NCBI GenBank assembly: GCA_002371295.1
Contig: DFGZ01000364.1
Location: 1 to 13,304 of the forward strand
DNA: 13,304 bases
From: Oribacterium sp. UBA3737
GTDB taxonomy: Bacteria; Bacillota_A; Clostridia; Lachnospirales; Lachnospiraceae
Direction of reading: 5' to 3'
Each line of letters begins with the position of its first letter. Positions within the stretch are counted from its first letter, which is position 1. The notes beneath the pieces were generated by a model. It worked only from the letters and a program-made list of their open reading frames with translations, had not been told where the DNA came from and ran no database searches. This document shows positions 1 to 7,295 of the stretch, one piece after another. A program made the position numbers and the translations under genes.

Positions 1-1
1 T

Positions 2-1087
<1,086 letters not shown>

Positions 1088-1091
1088 GTGA

Positions 1092-1120
1092 TTGCATTTA
1101 ATAAGTGGTTATAGTAAGAT
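1092..1120 (+). promoter_or_regulatory. Possible promoter for the DUF3881-like gene
   Basis: TTGCAT at 1092-1097 and TAAGAT at 1115-1120 are separated by exactly 17 bases. Transcription would start near 1127, which is the first base of the hairpin after gdhA, so the hairpin would sit at the extreme 5' end of the new message. The same -35 sequence with the same spacing recurs at 2242. The -10 differs from consensus at two positions, so this is only moderately supported. Confidence 0.4.
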
Positions 1121-1125
1121 ACGGG

Positions 1126-1155
1126 AGTCAGGTGGGCATCCACCTGACTTTCGTT
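1126..1155 (+). terminator. Intrinsic terminator after gdhA
   Basis: A perfect 10-bp stem, AGTCAGGTGG (1126-1135) with CCACCTGACT (1140-1149), closes on the four-base loop GCAT and is followed by TTTCG and a few more T residues. The T tract is short, so termination may be incomplete. If the promoter at 1092-1120 is real, the same hairpin doubles as a 5' stem-loop of the next message. Confidence 0.7.
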
Positions 1156-1196
1156 GGTTTAACACAGAGGTTTGCATAGACAGTAAAGAGGTATTC

Positions 1197-2093
1197 ATGC
1201 ATAAATTTCTGAGAACAATCGGATTTTCAAAAATTCAAACAGACACGCAGCTGGAGCCGCTGATAGAACGTGCTGTAAATGAAAAGAATAAGACATTGGT
1301 CATAAACGGCACAGACGGTTCGGTTATTGAACAGTATCAGCTTCCTGTTGCTCCGTCCATGGGCATAGCTGTTGTCGGTGAGAGGACCAGTGATGGTGTA
1401 TTTCACAGGAATTATTATTTCCCATATATGAGATCCTATGACGGAACCCTTACAGAAGCAGGTTCTGTGGAAAGACATCTTGAGAAAGAGACCTATGCAG
1501 GAGTTCTTGAGGATTTCAGATCCGGTATAACACTTATTTTCTATCTGACTAATTCTGTTCAGCTCAGAGAGCTCGTAAAGATGCAGATGCGTGTAAAAGC
1601 CCGTCAGGCGTTCCTTACAGGGCTTGCAAGCGAGGGTAAGATACTTCTTCCTATAGAAAAGAAGGAAGATATGGAGACCCGTAAGAGCAAGAGCAATGAG
1701 CGCAGGAGCCTTGTTGAAGCTGCCCGTCAGGGAGATCAGGAGGCTATCAATACCCTGACTGAGACAGATATCAACATGTATAATGAGGCACAGCACAGAC
1801 TCCTGACTGAGGATCTCTACAGTGTGGTTGAGACAAGTTTCATGCCTACAGGTGTAGAGTGTGATATTTATTCCATACTTGGTGAGATCGTATCCCTGAG
1901 AGTAAAGGAAAATGTTTACACTCATGAAAATGTGGTGGACATGAAGATAAGCTGCAATGATTGTATCTTCCATGTTGCCATCAATGAATCAGATCTTGAA
2001 GGTGTTCCCGCGGTAGGAAGAAGATTCAAGGGCAAGATATGGATGCAGGGAAATATCGAATTTATCGAGGATGAAAAAGACAGCGAAGAATAG
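1197..2093 (+). CDS. Uncharacterised cytoplasmic protein, DUF3881-like
   Basis: Encodes 298 residues of unknown function. The start MHKFLRTIGFSKI and the length fit the DUF3881 family as I remember it from Clostridia; I cannot confirm this without a profile search. The frame is open from 1092, but ATG 1197 is chosen because AGAGGT lies at a normal distance before it and because the upstream codons would translate the gdhA terminator. There is no signal peptide or membrane segment. Visible features are a stretch rich in charged residues around 155-180 (EKKEDMETRKSKSNERRS), a following helix-like segment (LVEAARQGDQEAINTLTETD), a C-terminal part of beta character, and an acidic tail (EDEKDSEE). 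It appears to be a single-gene transcription unit, bounded by a terminator hairpin in front and a very long hairpin 40 bases behind. Family assignment is moderately sure; function is unknown. Confidence 0.85.
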   Translation: MHKFLRTIGFSKIQTDTQLEPLIERAVNEKNKTLVINGTDGSVIEQYQLPVAPSMGIAVVGERTSDGVFHRNYYFPYMRSYDGTLTEAGSVERHLEKETYAGVLEDFRSGITLIFYLTNSVQLRELVKMQMRVKARQAFLTGLASEGKILLPIEKKEDMETRKSKSNERRSLVEAARQGDQEAINTLTETDINMYNEAQHRLLTEDLYSVVETSFMPTGVECDIYSILGEIVSLRVKENVYTHENVVDMKISCNDCIFHVAINESDLEGVPAVGRRFKGKIWMQGNIEFIEDEKDSEE

Positions 2094-2133
2094 TTCTTCA
2101 TTTTGGAAATATGAATAAGTAAAGTATATCTTT

Positions 2134-2215
2134 AAAAGACAGCTTTAAGAGTGATATGCAGATTCTTTATTGGTATAGTAAAGAGAGTGTATGTTACTTT
2201 TAAAGCTGTTTTTTT
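2134..2215 (+). terminator. Very long hairpin with T tract after the DUF3881-like gene
   Basis: Bases 2134-2160 pair with 2188-2214 over 27 consecutive positions; five of these are G-U or U-G wobbles (2138, 2149, 2153, 2155, 2158). After a 2x2 internal loop, 2163-2171 pair with 2177-2185 (nine pairs, two wobbles) around the loop GGTAT at 2172-2176. Seven T residues (2209-2215) end the 3' arm. It probably terminates the DUF3881-like transcript. The size is unusual for a plain terminator, so a processed small RNA or a fixed remnant of a small inverted-repeat element is also possible. The next promoter lies just downstream, at 2242. Confidence 0.7.
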
Positions 2216-2241
2216 ACGGAGCTCAGTTTATCGATTTATCA

Positions 2242-2270
2242 TTGCATCTTGATAAAGCGTTTTGTATAAT
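2242..2270 (+). promoter_or_regulatory. Sigma-A type promoter of the amino acid ABC transporter
   Basis: TTGCAT at 2242-2247 and a perfect TATAAT at 2265-2270 are 17 bases apart. The start of transcription would be near 2277, giving a leader of about 26 bases that contains only the ribosome binding site. It lies entirely after the long hairpin, so the transporter genes are probably expressed independently of the upstream gene. Confidence 0.75.
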
Positions 2271-2302
2271 CAGAAAAAGTTTTTATAATTGGAGGAATCA
2301 CT

Positions 2303-2953
2303 GTGTCAATTTCACAGATCATATTTGAATTATTTGAAGGCCTTCTGGTATCTGTCCAGATTTTCGGAATAACACTGCTTTTCAGCCTTCCTTTTGGACT
2401 GGTTGTGGCATTGGGCCGTATGTCAAAGAACACTACCATCAGCACTATTACAAAGGTGTATATCTCAATAATGAGAGGAACACCGCTTATGCTCCAGCTT
2501 TTTGTGGTATATTACGGACCGTATTATCTTTTTAACATCAAGCTGAATCCAACATACAGAAATATGGCTGTATATATCGGATTTATCATTAATTACGCAG
2601 CCTATTTTGCGGAGATATACAGATCGGGAATCCAGTCCATGCCGGTGGGACAGTATGAGGCAGCGGAGATCCTTGGATACAGCAGGGTCCAGACCTTTTT
2701 CAGCATTATCATGCCTCAGGTGATCAAGCGTATACTTCCATCTGTGACCAATGAAGTCATAACTCTGGTAAAGGATACATCCCTGGCATTCTCTATTTCC
2801 GTAATGGAGATGTTCACAAAAGCGAAGGCACTGTCTTCGAGCCAGACTTCCATGACACCTCTCATAGTTGCAGGCGTTTTCTATTATGTATTCAATTTTA
2901 TAGTTGCGTACATTATGGATAAGGCAGAAAAGAAGCTGGATTACTACAAATAA
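2303..2953 (+). CDS. Polar amino acid ABC transporter permease (HisM/GlnP type)
   Basis: Membrane subunit of an importer for polar amino acids, 216 residues, the usual size for the family. It starts with GTG, chosen because GGAGG at 2291-2295 lies seven bases before it. The family signatures are clear: SVQIFGITLLFSLPFGLVVALGRM (first transmembrane span, about 17-40), RGTPLMLQLFVVYYG (58-72), and the ATPase-contacting EAA loop AEIYRSGIQSMPVGQYEAAEILGYS (about 103-127), followed by LVKDTSLA (155-162) and a last span near 187-205. About five membrane segments are expected. The ATPase gene follows after 100 bases. No solute-binding protein gene is adjacent, so the exact substrate (glutamine, cystine, arginine or similar) cannot be assigned. 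Confidence 0.93.
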   Translation: MSISQIIFELFEGLLVSVQIFGITLLFSLPFGLVVALGRMSKNTTISTITKVYISIMRGTPLMLQLFVVYYGPYYLFNIKLNPTYRNMAVYIGFIINYAAYFAEIYRSGIQSMPVGQYEAAEILGYSRVQTFFSIIMPQVIKRILPSVTNEVITLVKDTSLAFSISVMEMFTKAKALSSSQTSMTPLIVAGVFYYVFNFIVAYIMDKAEKKLDYYK

Positions 2954-3053
2954 AAAGTTCAAATCCAGCAGTTTCATATACATATATTGATTTGTCAGTA
3001 TCGAAGACTGAGACATCATTATATGGATAAAAATAATCAGACCGGAGATAGTA

Positions 3054-3818
3054 ATGAATCTATTAGAAATGAAAAATGTAAAGAAGAGCTTTGGAGATCT
3101 CCAGGTTCTCAGAGACATAAGCCTCGAAGTGGGAAAAGGAGAGATTGTTTCCATAATAGGACCTTCCGGTTCGGGAAAGTCCACACTTCTTCGCTGTGCA
3201 ACCCTTCTGGAAAATATGGATGCGGGTATACTTAAATACGAAGATGAGACAGTAGCGAAAAATGATGCTGACGGAAAAGCGGTATATGCGGATAAAAAGA
3301 CTCTTAAAAAAGTTAAGTCAGTCTACGGTCTTGTGTTCCAGCAGTTCAATCTTTTTCCCCACTGGAACGTTCTCAGAAATGTAACAGATGCTGTAGTTAA
3401 GGTTCAGAAAAAATCAAAAGCAGAGGCAGAGAAGATAGGAAAGGATCTGCTGGATAAGATGGGGCTTCTTGATAAGGCAGATTATTATCCTCATCAGTTG
3501 TCCGGTGGTCAGCAGCAGAGAGTCGCCATAGCCAGAGCCCTGGCACTTAATCCCAAGGTTCTTTTCTTTGATGAGCCTACCAGTGCGCTGGACCCGGAAC
3601 TTACAGGTGAGGTTCTCAAGGTCATAAAGTCTCTTAAGGAGCTACGCATAGCCATGGTCATAGTTACACACGAGATGGCATTTGCAAGAGATATTTCAGA
3701 TAAGGTCATCTTTATGGCGGATGGAGTTATAGTGGAGCAGGGATCAGCGGAAGAAGTATTCAATTCCGAAAATGAGAGAATGAAGCTGTTCCTGGGAAGG
3801 TATAAGGATATATTGTGA
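3054..3818 (+). CDS. Polar amino acid ABC transporter ATP-binding protein
   Basis: Cytoplasmic ATPase, 254 residues, powering the permease encoded just upstream. All nucleotide-binding motifs are intact: Walker A GPSGSGKST (36-44), Q-loop VFQQFNLFPHWNVLRN (94-109), a sequence typical of the GlnQ/HisP group, signature LSGGQQQR (149-156), Walker B VLFFDEPTSALDP (169-181) and the switch histidine in VTHEM (His206). It carries a somewhat long charged stretch between the first beta domain and the Q-loop (about 62-88). GGAG at 3044-3047 supports the ATG at 3054. The 100-base gap to the permease holds no convincing terminator, so the two genes are probably one operon. A DnaA-box sequence begins two bases after the stop codon. 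Confidence 0.95.
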   Translation: MNLLEMKNVKKSFGDLQVLRDISLEVGKGEIVSIIGPSGSGKSTLLRCATLLENMDAGILKYEDETVAKNDADGKAVYADKKTLKKVKSVYGLVFQQFNLFPHWNVLRNVTDAVVKVQKKSKAEAEKIGKDLLDKMGLLDKADYYPHQLSGGQQQRVAIARALALNPKVLFFDEPTSALDPELTGEVLKVIKSLKELRIAMVIVTHEMAFARDISDKVIFMADGVIVEQGSAEEVFNSENERMKLFLGRYKDIL

Positions 3819-3819
3819 G

Positions 3820-3828
3820 TTATCCACA
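3820..3828 (+). promoter_or_regulatory. DnaA box 1 (TTATCCACA)
   Basis: An exact match to the high-affinity DnaA box, starting two bases after the stop codon of the amino acid transporter ATPase. It forms the left arm of a 13-base perfect inverted repeat (3818-3830 with 3872-3884). Binding is inferred from the match only. Confidence 0.6.
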
Positions 3829-3873
3829 ATGATACCTTTTGGAGAGATAACTAAGGTGAATTTTTATAGAAAT

Positions 3874-3882
3874 TGTGGATAA
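3874..3882 (-). promoter_or_regulatory. DnaA box 2 (TTATCCACA on the minus strand)
   Basis: A second exact 9-mer, inverted relative to box 1 and 45 bases after it. Seven T residues follow at 3888-3894, so the box 1 and box 2 arms could alternatively form a terminator stem of 13 bp around a 41-base loop. A near match, TTTTTCACA, lies at 3890-3898. Confidence 0.6.
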
Positions 3883-3921
3883 CTATATTTTTTTCACAGG
3901 AAAATTCAATATATAACATGG

Positions 3922-3947
3922 ATTTAATGTTGATAAAAACATTAAAT
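3922..3947. repeat. AT-rich perfect inverted repeat
   Basis: ATTTAATGTT at 3922-3931 pairs perfectly with AACATTAAAT at 3938-3947 around the six-base spacer GATAAA. There is no T tract directly behind it. It could be an operator, an easily melted segment within the DnaA-box region, or a short RNA hairpin; the sequence does not decide. Confidence 0.5.
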
Positions 3948-3969
3948 AATCAAGATAAATAGCCGGATG

Positions 3970-4000
3970 GGCCTGATTCTTAATGAATCAGGCCTTCTTT
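3970..4000 (+). terminator. Intrinsic terminator after the amino acid transporter operon
   Basis: A perfect 10-bp stem, GGCCTGATTC (3970-3979) with GAATCAGGCC (3985-3994), loop TTAAT, then TTCTTT. It lies about 150 bases after the ATPase stop codon, so the message would carry the DnaA-box region in its 3' untranslated part unless it ends earlier at the box 1/box 2 inverted repeat. Confidence 0.85.
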
Positions 4001-4042
4001 AATTTAAACGAGGAAAACTCAATGTGGAAAAGTGTAAAAAGT

Positions 4043-4051
4043 TGTGGATAA
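4043..4051 (-). promoter_or_regulatory. DnaA box 3 (TTATCCACA on the minus strand)
   Basis: A third exact 9-mer, in the same orientation as box 2. The shared core with box 2 is TTGTGGATAA, after which the flanks diverge. It has no inverted partner, so it is not explained by a terminator stem. A one-mismatch version (TTTTCCACA, minus strand) sits 20 bases before it at 4023-4031. Confidence 0.6.
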
Positions 4052-4218
4052 GTTGAAAAAGATCTCGAAATTTAATAATTCAATAAAAAGAGCAGTATTT
4101 AAGAATTTGAGGATCCTAAAGGCATCAATATAGCAAATATGCAGGCTCATTGTGTAAGTTTTATAACCGGAGACTATTCCGAACGTAATTTTTTTTTATA
4201 TAATTTATTTGTAATTAC

Positions 4219-4247
4219 TTGCCACATTTGAAAACCTCGGATATACT
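4219..4247 (+). promoter_or_regulatory. Sigma-A type promoter of phnD
   Basis: TTGCCA at 4219-4224 and TATACT at 4242-4247 are exactly 17 bases apart. Transcription would begin near 4254, leaving a leader of about 70 bases. It is the best hexamer pair in the region; a TATAAT at 4199-4204 has no -35 partner. Confidence 0.7.
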
Positions 4248-4265
4248 TTCTTAGGTTTTAGATAG

Positions 4266-4317
4266 ACAGCATTATAGCTGTAATTATACGAAGAAGCTTT
4301 AGCTTCAATCGAGGAGG
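4266..4317 (+). promoter_or_regulatory. phnD leader: two small hairpins and a strong ribosome binding site
   Basis: ACAGC (4266-4270) pairs with GCTGT (4277-4281), and GAAGC (4293-4297) pairs with GCTTC (4302-4306). The second hairpin ends five bases before GAGGAGG (4311-4317), which precedes the ATG at 4323 by five bases. The ribosome binding site itself is left open, so high translation is expected. No known riboswitch class is recognised. Confidence 0.45.
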
Positions 4318-4322
4318 AAAAC

Positions 4323-5450
4323 ATGAGAAAATCCATATCTGTACTTCTTTCTACTGTTATGGCTGCCGCAGCACTTGTAGGATGCGGATCAGGTTCAACA
4401 GCTGCAACAACAGCAGCCGCTGCAACAGAGACAAGCGCTGCAGCAGAGACAAGCGCTGCAGCAGGAGCATCTGTTGAGACTACAGCAGCAGATGTAAAGG
4501 ACGTTGACGTTCTTAATGTTGCATTCGTACCATCACGTGAGCCTGAGGAGATCGTTACTGCCACAGAGCCTCTTAAGGAGATGATCAAGAAGGAGATGCT
4601 TACACTTGGTTACAACATCAATGATGTAAACATCACTGTAGGTACAAGCTTTGAAGCTGTTGGTGAGGGTCTTGCCGCAGGAACAATTGACGTTGGATTC
4701 ATTCCGGGAAATACATATATCCTTTATGATGAGGACGCAGAGGTTCTTCTTACAGCAACAAGAGATGGACTTTCTATCGATAGCGACAGCGCTAAGGACT
4801 GGAATGACCAGAAGCCTACTGCACCAACAGAGAATCAGGTAACATTCTATCGTGCACTTATCGTTGCAGGTCCTTCAGATGCAGGAAAGGCTGTAGCTGA
4901 TAAGGTAAACAATGGTGAAGAGCTTACATGGGAAGATCTTGACGGTCTTAACTGGGGCGTAATGGGACCTACATCACCTGCAGGTTATGTATATCCGGCA
5001 CTTTGGATTCAGAAGAACTTTGGAAAGAACATCACAGATCTCGCACATGTTGTAGAGTGTGATTCATACGGTACTGCATTTGCCCGTCTTGCTCAGGGGC
5101 AGATCGATGTACTCTGCACATACGCAGATGCCCGTCGAGATTATGTTGAGAAGTGGAACAAAGAGTATTCAATGCAGAATTCTATCTGGGATGACACAAA
5201 TGTTATCGGTGTAACAGAGGGAATCTACAATGATACTATCTCAGGCTCAAAGGTTTCAACTGTAATGATGGATGAGGATTTCAAGGCTGCTTTCAAGCAG
5301 GCTATGATCAATATCGGAAATACAGAAGAGGGTAAGGAAGTTATCAACATCTACAGCCACAAGGGTTATGTAGAGGCTCAGGATTCCGATTATGATTCAG
5401 CACGTGATGCTCAGAAGCTTATCAAGGAACTTCGTCTTGGTCAGAACTGA
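4323..5450 (+). CDS. phnD: Phosphonate-type ABC transporter substrate-binding lipoprotein
   Basis: Captures a phosphonate, phosphite or related phosphorus compound outside the membrane and delivers it to PhnE. The 375-residue product begins with a lipoprotein signal (MRKSISVLLSTVMAAAALVGC, lipobox LVGC, lipidated Cys21). A low-complexity Ala/Thr/Ser linker follows (about 22-56), including a doubled ETSAAA unit. The PhnD domain starts near 63 with LNVAFVPSREPEEIV; GTSFEAVGEGLAAGTIDVGFIPG (107-129) and the ligand-loop region TSPAGYVYPALWI (217-229), then GTAFARLAQGQIDVLCTYADARR (250-272), are characteristic. Synteny with phnC and two phnE genes downstream supports the call. The true ligand cannot be told, since the family also covers phosphite and phosphate-ester binders. 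It has its own promoter and is followed by a terminator hairpin, so it is probably made in excess over the membrane complex. Confidence 0.93.
   Translation: MRKSISVLLSTVMAAAALVGCGSGSTAATTAAAATETSAAAETSAAAGASVETTAADVKDVDVLNVAFVPSREPEEIVTATEPLKEMIKKEMLTLGYNINDVNITVGTSFEAVGEGLAAGTIDVGFIPGNTYILYDEDAEVLLTATRDGLSIDSDSAKDWNDQKPTAPTENQVTFYRALIVAGPSDAGKAVADKVNNGEELTWEDLDGLNWGVMGPTSPAGYVYPALWIQKNFGKNITDLAHVVECDSYGTAFARLAQGQIDVLCTYADARRDYVEKWNKEYSMQNSIWDDTNVIGVTEGIYNDTISGSKVSTVMMDEDFKAAFKQAMINIGNTEEGKEVINIYSHKGYVEAQDSDYDSARDAQKLIKELRLGQN
4428..4463 (+). repeat. Two perfect tandem 18-bp repeats in the phnD linker
   Basis: The 18-base unit at 4428-4445 is repeated without change at 4446-4463 and encodes ETSAAA twice in frame, within the flexible linker after the lipidated cysteine. 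Being a multiple of three and identical at synonymous positions, it looks like a recent slippage duplication that lengthens the linker without harming the domain. Confidence 0.9.
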
Positions 5451-5483
5451 TTAACACGCTGATATAGCGGTACAACATTTCGG

Positions 5484-5525
5484 GAAGTCCGCTGAATGCC
5501 TTGCATTCATGCGGACTTTCTTTTA
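5484..5525 (+). terminator. Terminator between phnD and phnC
   Basis: AAGTCCGC (5485-5492) pairs with GCGGACTT (5511-5518). After a single bulged T at 5510 the stem continues as TGAATG (5493-5498) with CATTCA (5504-5509), 14 pairs in all. A T-rich tail, TTTCTTTTAC, follows. It lies 34 bases after the phnD stop codon and should separate much of the phnD transcription from the rest of the transporter. Confidence 0.85.
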
Positions 5526-5617
5526 CTCTAATGATAATCTGTTAGGTTTTGCCTTTATATGGCTTTTTACCGTCATTTCTGATTATCTGAAATGAAACAG
5601 AGCCGAAATTTATATTG

Positions 5618-5675
5618 AACTCAATATTATATGCGAATGCTTAAGCCATTAAACATTCACATGAAACATTGAGTT
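5618..5675 (+). promoter_or_regulatory. Possible structured leader before phnC
   Basis: AACTCAAT (5618-5625) is the exact reverse complement of ATTGAGTT (5668-5675), and inside it GAATG (5635-5639) can pair with CATTC (5654-5658). This could be a nested RNA structure or an operator pair upstream of phnC. No convincing sigma-A promoter is found between the terminator and phnC, so either phnC-phnE are read through from phnD or the promoter is atypical. AAGGA at 5701-5705 is the ribosome binding site of phnC. Confidence 0.3.
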
Positions 5676-5712
5676 TTGCTCATATATCATCAAAACAGAA
5701 AAGGAAAAAGTA

Positions 5713-6465
5713 ATGATTAAGTTTGAAGATGCAGGGAAGAAATATCCTAATGGCTACGAAGGTCTGAAGCATATAAATCTTGAAATCGGACAGGGAGAGT
5801 TTGTTGCGATAATCGGTCTGTCAGGCGCCGGTAAGTCTACATTGATCAGAACCATAAACCGTATGCATGATATTACCAGCGGAAAGCTTACAGTAGACGG
5901 AACAGATGTTATGTCACTTTCCGGCAAGAGTCTCCGTCGTTTCCGAAGAAAGATCGGTATGATCTTCCAGTCATTTAATCTTATTACACGTACCACTGTT
6001 ATAAGAAATGTTCTTACAGCATTTGTACCGGATATGCCATGGTACCGTTCTCTTTTCGGCATTTACAATGAGGAAGAAAAGATGAAGGCTCTCGAGGCTC
6101 TGGATAAGGTAGGTATCCTTGACAAGGCTTTTGTACGTGCCGACCAGTTATCCGGCGGACAGCAGCAGAGAGTTGCTCTTGCAAGAACTCTTGCACAGAA
6201 CCCTCAGATCATTCTTGCGGATGAGCCTGTAGCTTCTCTCGATCCTGTTACTGCAAAGCAGGTAATGAACGACTTCAAGCGTATTAATCAGGATATGAAT
6301 ATCAGCATCCTTATCAATATCCATCATGTGGATCTTGCTCTTCAGTACTGTTCAAGAGTTATCGGTATCCGTGCAGGAGAGATCGTTTACGACGGTCCTT
6401 CAGACAAGGTGGATAAGGATGTCCTTAATCAGATATATCAGGGAGGACAGGAGGAAGAGGTATGA
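5713..6465 (+). CDS. phnC: Phosphonate-type ABC transporter ATP-binding protein
   Basis: Cytoplasmic ATPase of the PhnDCEE importer, 250 residues, normal for PhnC. Motifs in order: Walker A GLSGAGKST (35-43), Q-loop IGMIFQSFNLITRTTVIRNVL (81-101, the PhnC-typical form), signature LSGGQQQR (146-153), Walker B IILADEPVASLDP (166-178), and switch histidine in INIHHVDLA (about 201-209). The stretch VPDMPWYRSLFG after the Q-loop is also characteristic of PhnC and helps distinguish it from amino acid transporter ATPases. Its stop codon overlaps the start of the first phnE by four bases (ATGA), indicating translational coupling. The gene is separated from phnD by 262 bases containing a terminator. 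Confidence 0.96.
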   Translation: MIKFEDAGKKYPNGYEGLKHINLEIGQGEFVAIIGLSGAGKSTLIRTINRMHDITSGKLTVDGTDVMSLSGKSLRRFRRKIGMIFQSFNLITRTTVIRNVLTAFVPDMPWYRSLFGIYNEEEKMKALEALDKVGILDKAFVRADQLSGGQQQRVALARTLAQNPQIILADEPVASLDPVTAKQVMNDFKRINQDMNISILINIHHVDLALQYCSRVIGIRAGEIVYDGPSDKVDKDVLNQIYQGGQEEEV

Positions 6466-7283
6466 GTATATACGACAAAATCTTCCCGCCCAAGAAGTAC
6501 ACTCTGGACAACGGAAAAGAGGTTCAGCAGAAGCGTTCAAGGGCACCTATCTATGTGATAGTTATCCTGTTAATGAGTATCGTTTCCATCAAGGTAACAG
6601 GTTTTGATCCAAAGGTCCTTGCAACAAGAGGAAATCAGTTCTTTGTTATCCTTAACAGGATGGTACCGCCAGAGACTTCCTACTTCAGTTCAATAGTTGA
6701 ACCTATACTTGATACTATCAAGATGTCACTTCTCGGCTCTGCCATAGGTTCTATACTGTGCATTCCTTTTGCCATGCTTGCATCAACCAACATTTGCAAG
6801 AATCGTGTAATCGTGGCTGCAATGAGGCTTATGTTCAGTATAGTGCGTACATTGCCGACACTTGTCAGTGCGTTGATCGCAACATTTGTATTCGGACTGG
6901 GAACTATAGCCGGAACGACCGCCATCGCTGTATTCTCATTCTCTTATATAGGAAAGATTCTTTATGAAGAGATCGAGACAGTTGATATGGGAGCATTCGA
7001 GGCAATGGAGGCAATGGGATTTACCAGAACAAAGGCATTTATCCATGCTGTAGTTCCTCAGGTAATGCCGGCTTTCATGTCCAACAGCCTTTACAATTTT
7101 GAGGGTAATGTCAGATACGCTGCTATTCTCGGATATGTAGGAGCAGGTGGTATCGGTCTTATCCTGAATGAACAGCTGGGATGGAGAGAGTATCCTAATG
7201 TCGGAATGATCCTTCTTGTACTGTTCGTTACTGTATTTATAATCGAGTCAATAAGCCGATGGGCTCGTAAGAAGCTTGTTTAA
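6462..7283 (+). CDS. phnE: Phosphonate-type ABC transporter permease, first copy
   Basis: Membrane subunit of the importer, 273 residues. After a basic, soluble N-terminus (1-28) come a first span at about 29-45, further spans around 85-108, 122-147 and 150-165, and a final one near 248-264. The ATPase-contacting loop is FEAMEAMGFTRTKAFIHAVVPQVMP (179-203), and the PhnE-typical block EGNVRYAAILGYVGAGGIG (214-231) follows. The ATG overlaps the phnC stop codon, and GGAGGAAGAGG just before it serves as ribosome binding site. It is paired with a second, divergent permease directly downstream, consistent with a heterodimeric channel. Confidence 0.95.
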   Translation: MSIYDKIFPPKKYTLDNGKEVQQKRSRAPIYVIVILLMSIVSIKVTGFDPKVLATRGNQFFVILNRMVPPETSYFSSIVEPILDTIKMSLLGSAIGSILCIPFAMLASTNICKNRVIVAAMRLMFSIVRTLPTLVSALIATFVFGLGTIAGTTAIAVFSFSYIGKILYEEIETVDMGAFEAMEAMGFTRTKAFIHAVVPQVMPAFMSNSLYNFEGNVRYAAILGYVGAGGIGLILNEQLGWREYPNVGMILLVLFVTVFIIESISRWARKKLV

Positions 7284-7295
7284 GGAGGAACTCAT

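Larger units (their letters stand above)
3819..4322. other. 504-base gene-free region with DnaA boxes and the phnD promoter
   Basis: No credible coding sequence on either strand. It contains three exact TTATCCACA 9-mers (3820, 3874, 4043), two near matches (TTTTTCACA at 3890-3898 and, on the minus strand, TTTTCCACA at 4023-4031), an AT-rich inverted repeat (3922-3947), a terminator (3970-4000), and the phnD promoter and leader (4219-4322). From about 4052 to 4218 the DNA is AT-rich and I see nothing assignable there apart from T runs near 4189-4197. Confidence 0.8.

Noticed and set aside
1092..1196. Upstream start for the DUF3881-like gene at 1092
   Set aside because: The extra 35 residues would translate the gdhA terminator hairpin, there is no ribosome binding site before 1092, and ATG 1197 has AGAGGT at a good distance.
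1227..1973. Minus-strand reading frame of 248 codons opposite the DUF3881-like gene
   Set aside because: The translation is rich in Cys, His, Ile and Leu with no recognisable motif, and it lies wholly opposite a gene with good codon use and a ribosome binding site. The same applies to the shadows at 2465-3184, 9473-9850 and 11459-11923.
3819..4060. Chromosomal replication origin (oriC)
   Set aside because: No dnaA, dnaN, rnpA-rpmH or similar gene is nearby, the transporter genes run the same way on both sides with no divergence, and only three exact boxes are present. A DnaA-binding cluster is the more cautious reading.
5526..5712. Known riboswitch class upstream of phnC
   Set aside because: The inverted 8-mers and nested stem do not match the conserved cores of any class I can recall, so only a generic leader structure is reported.
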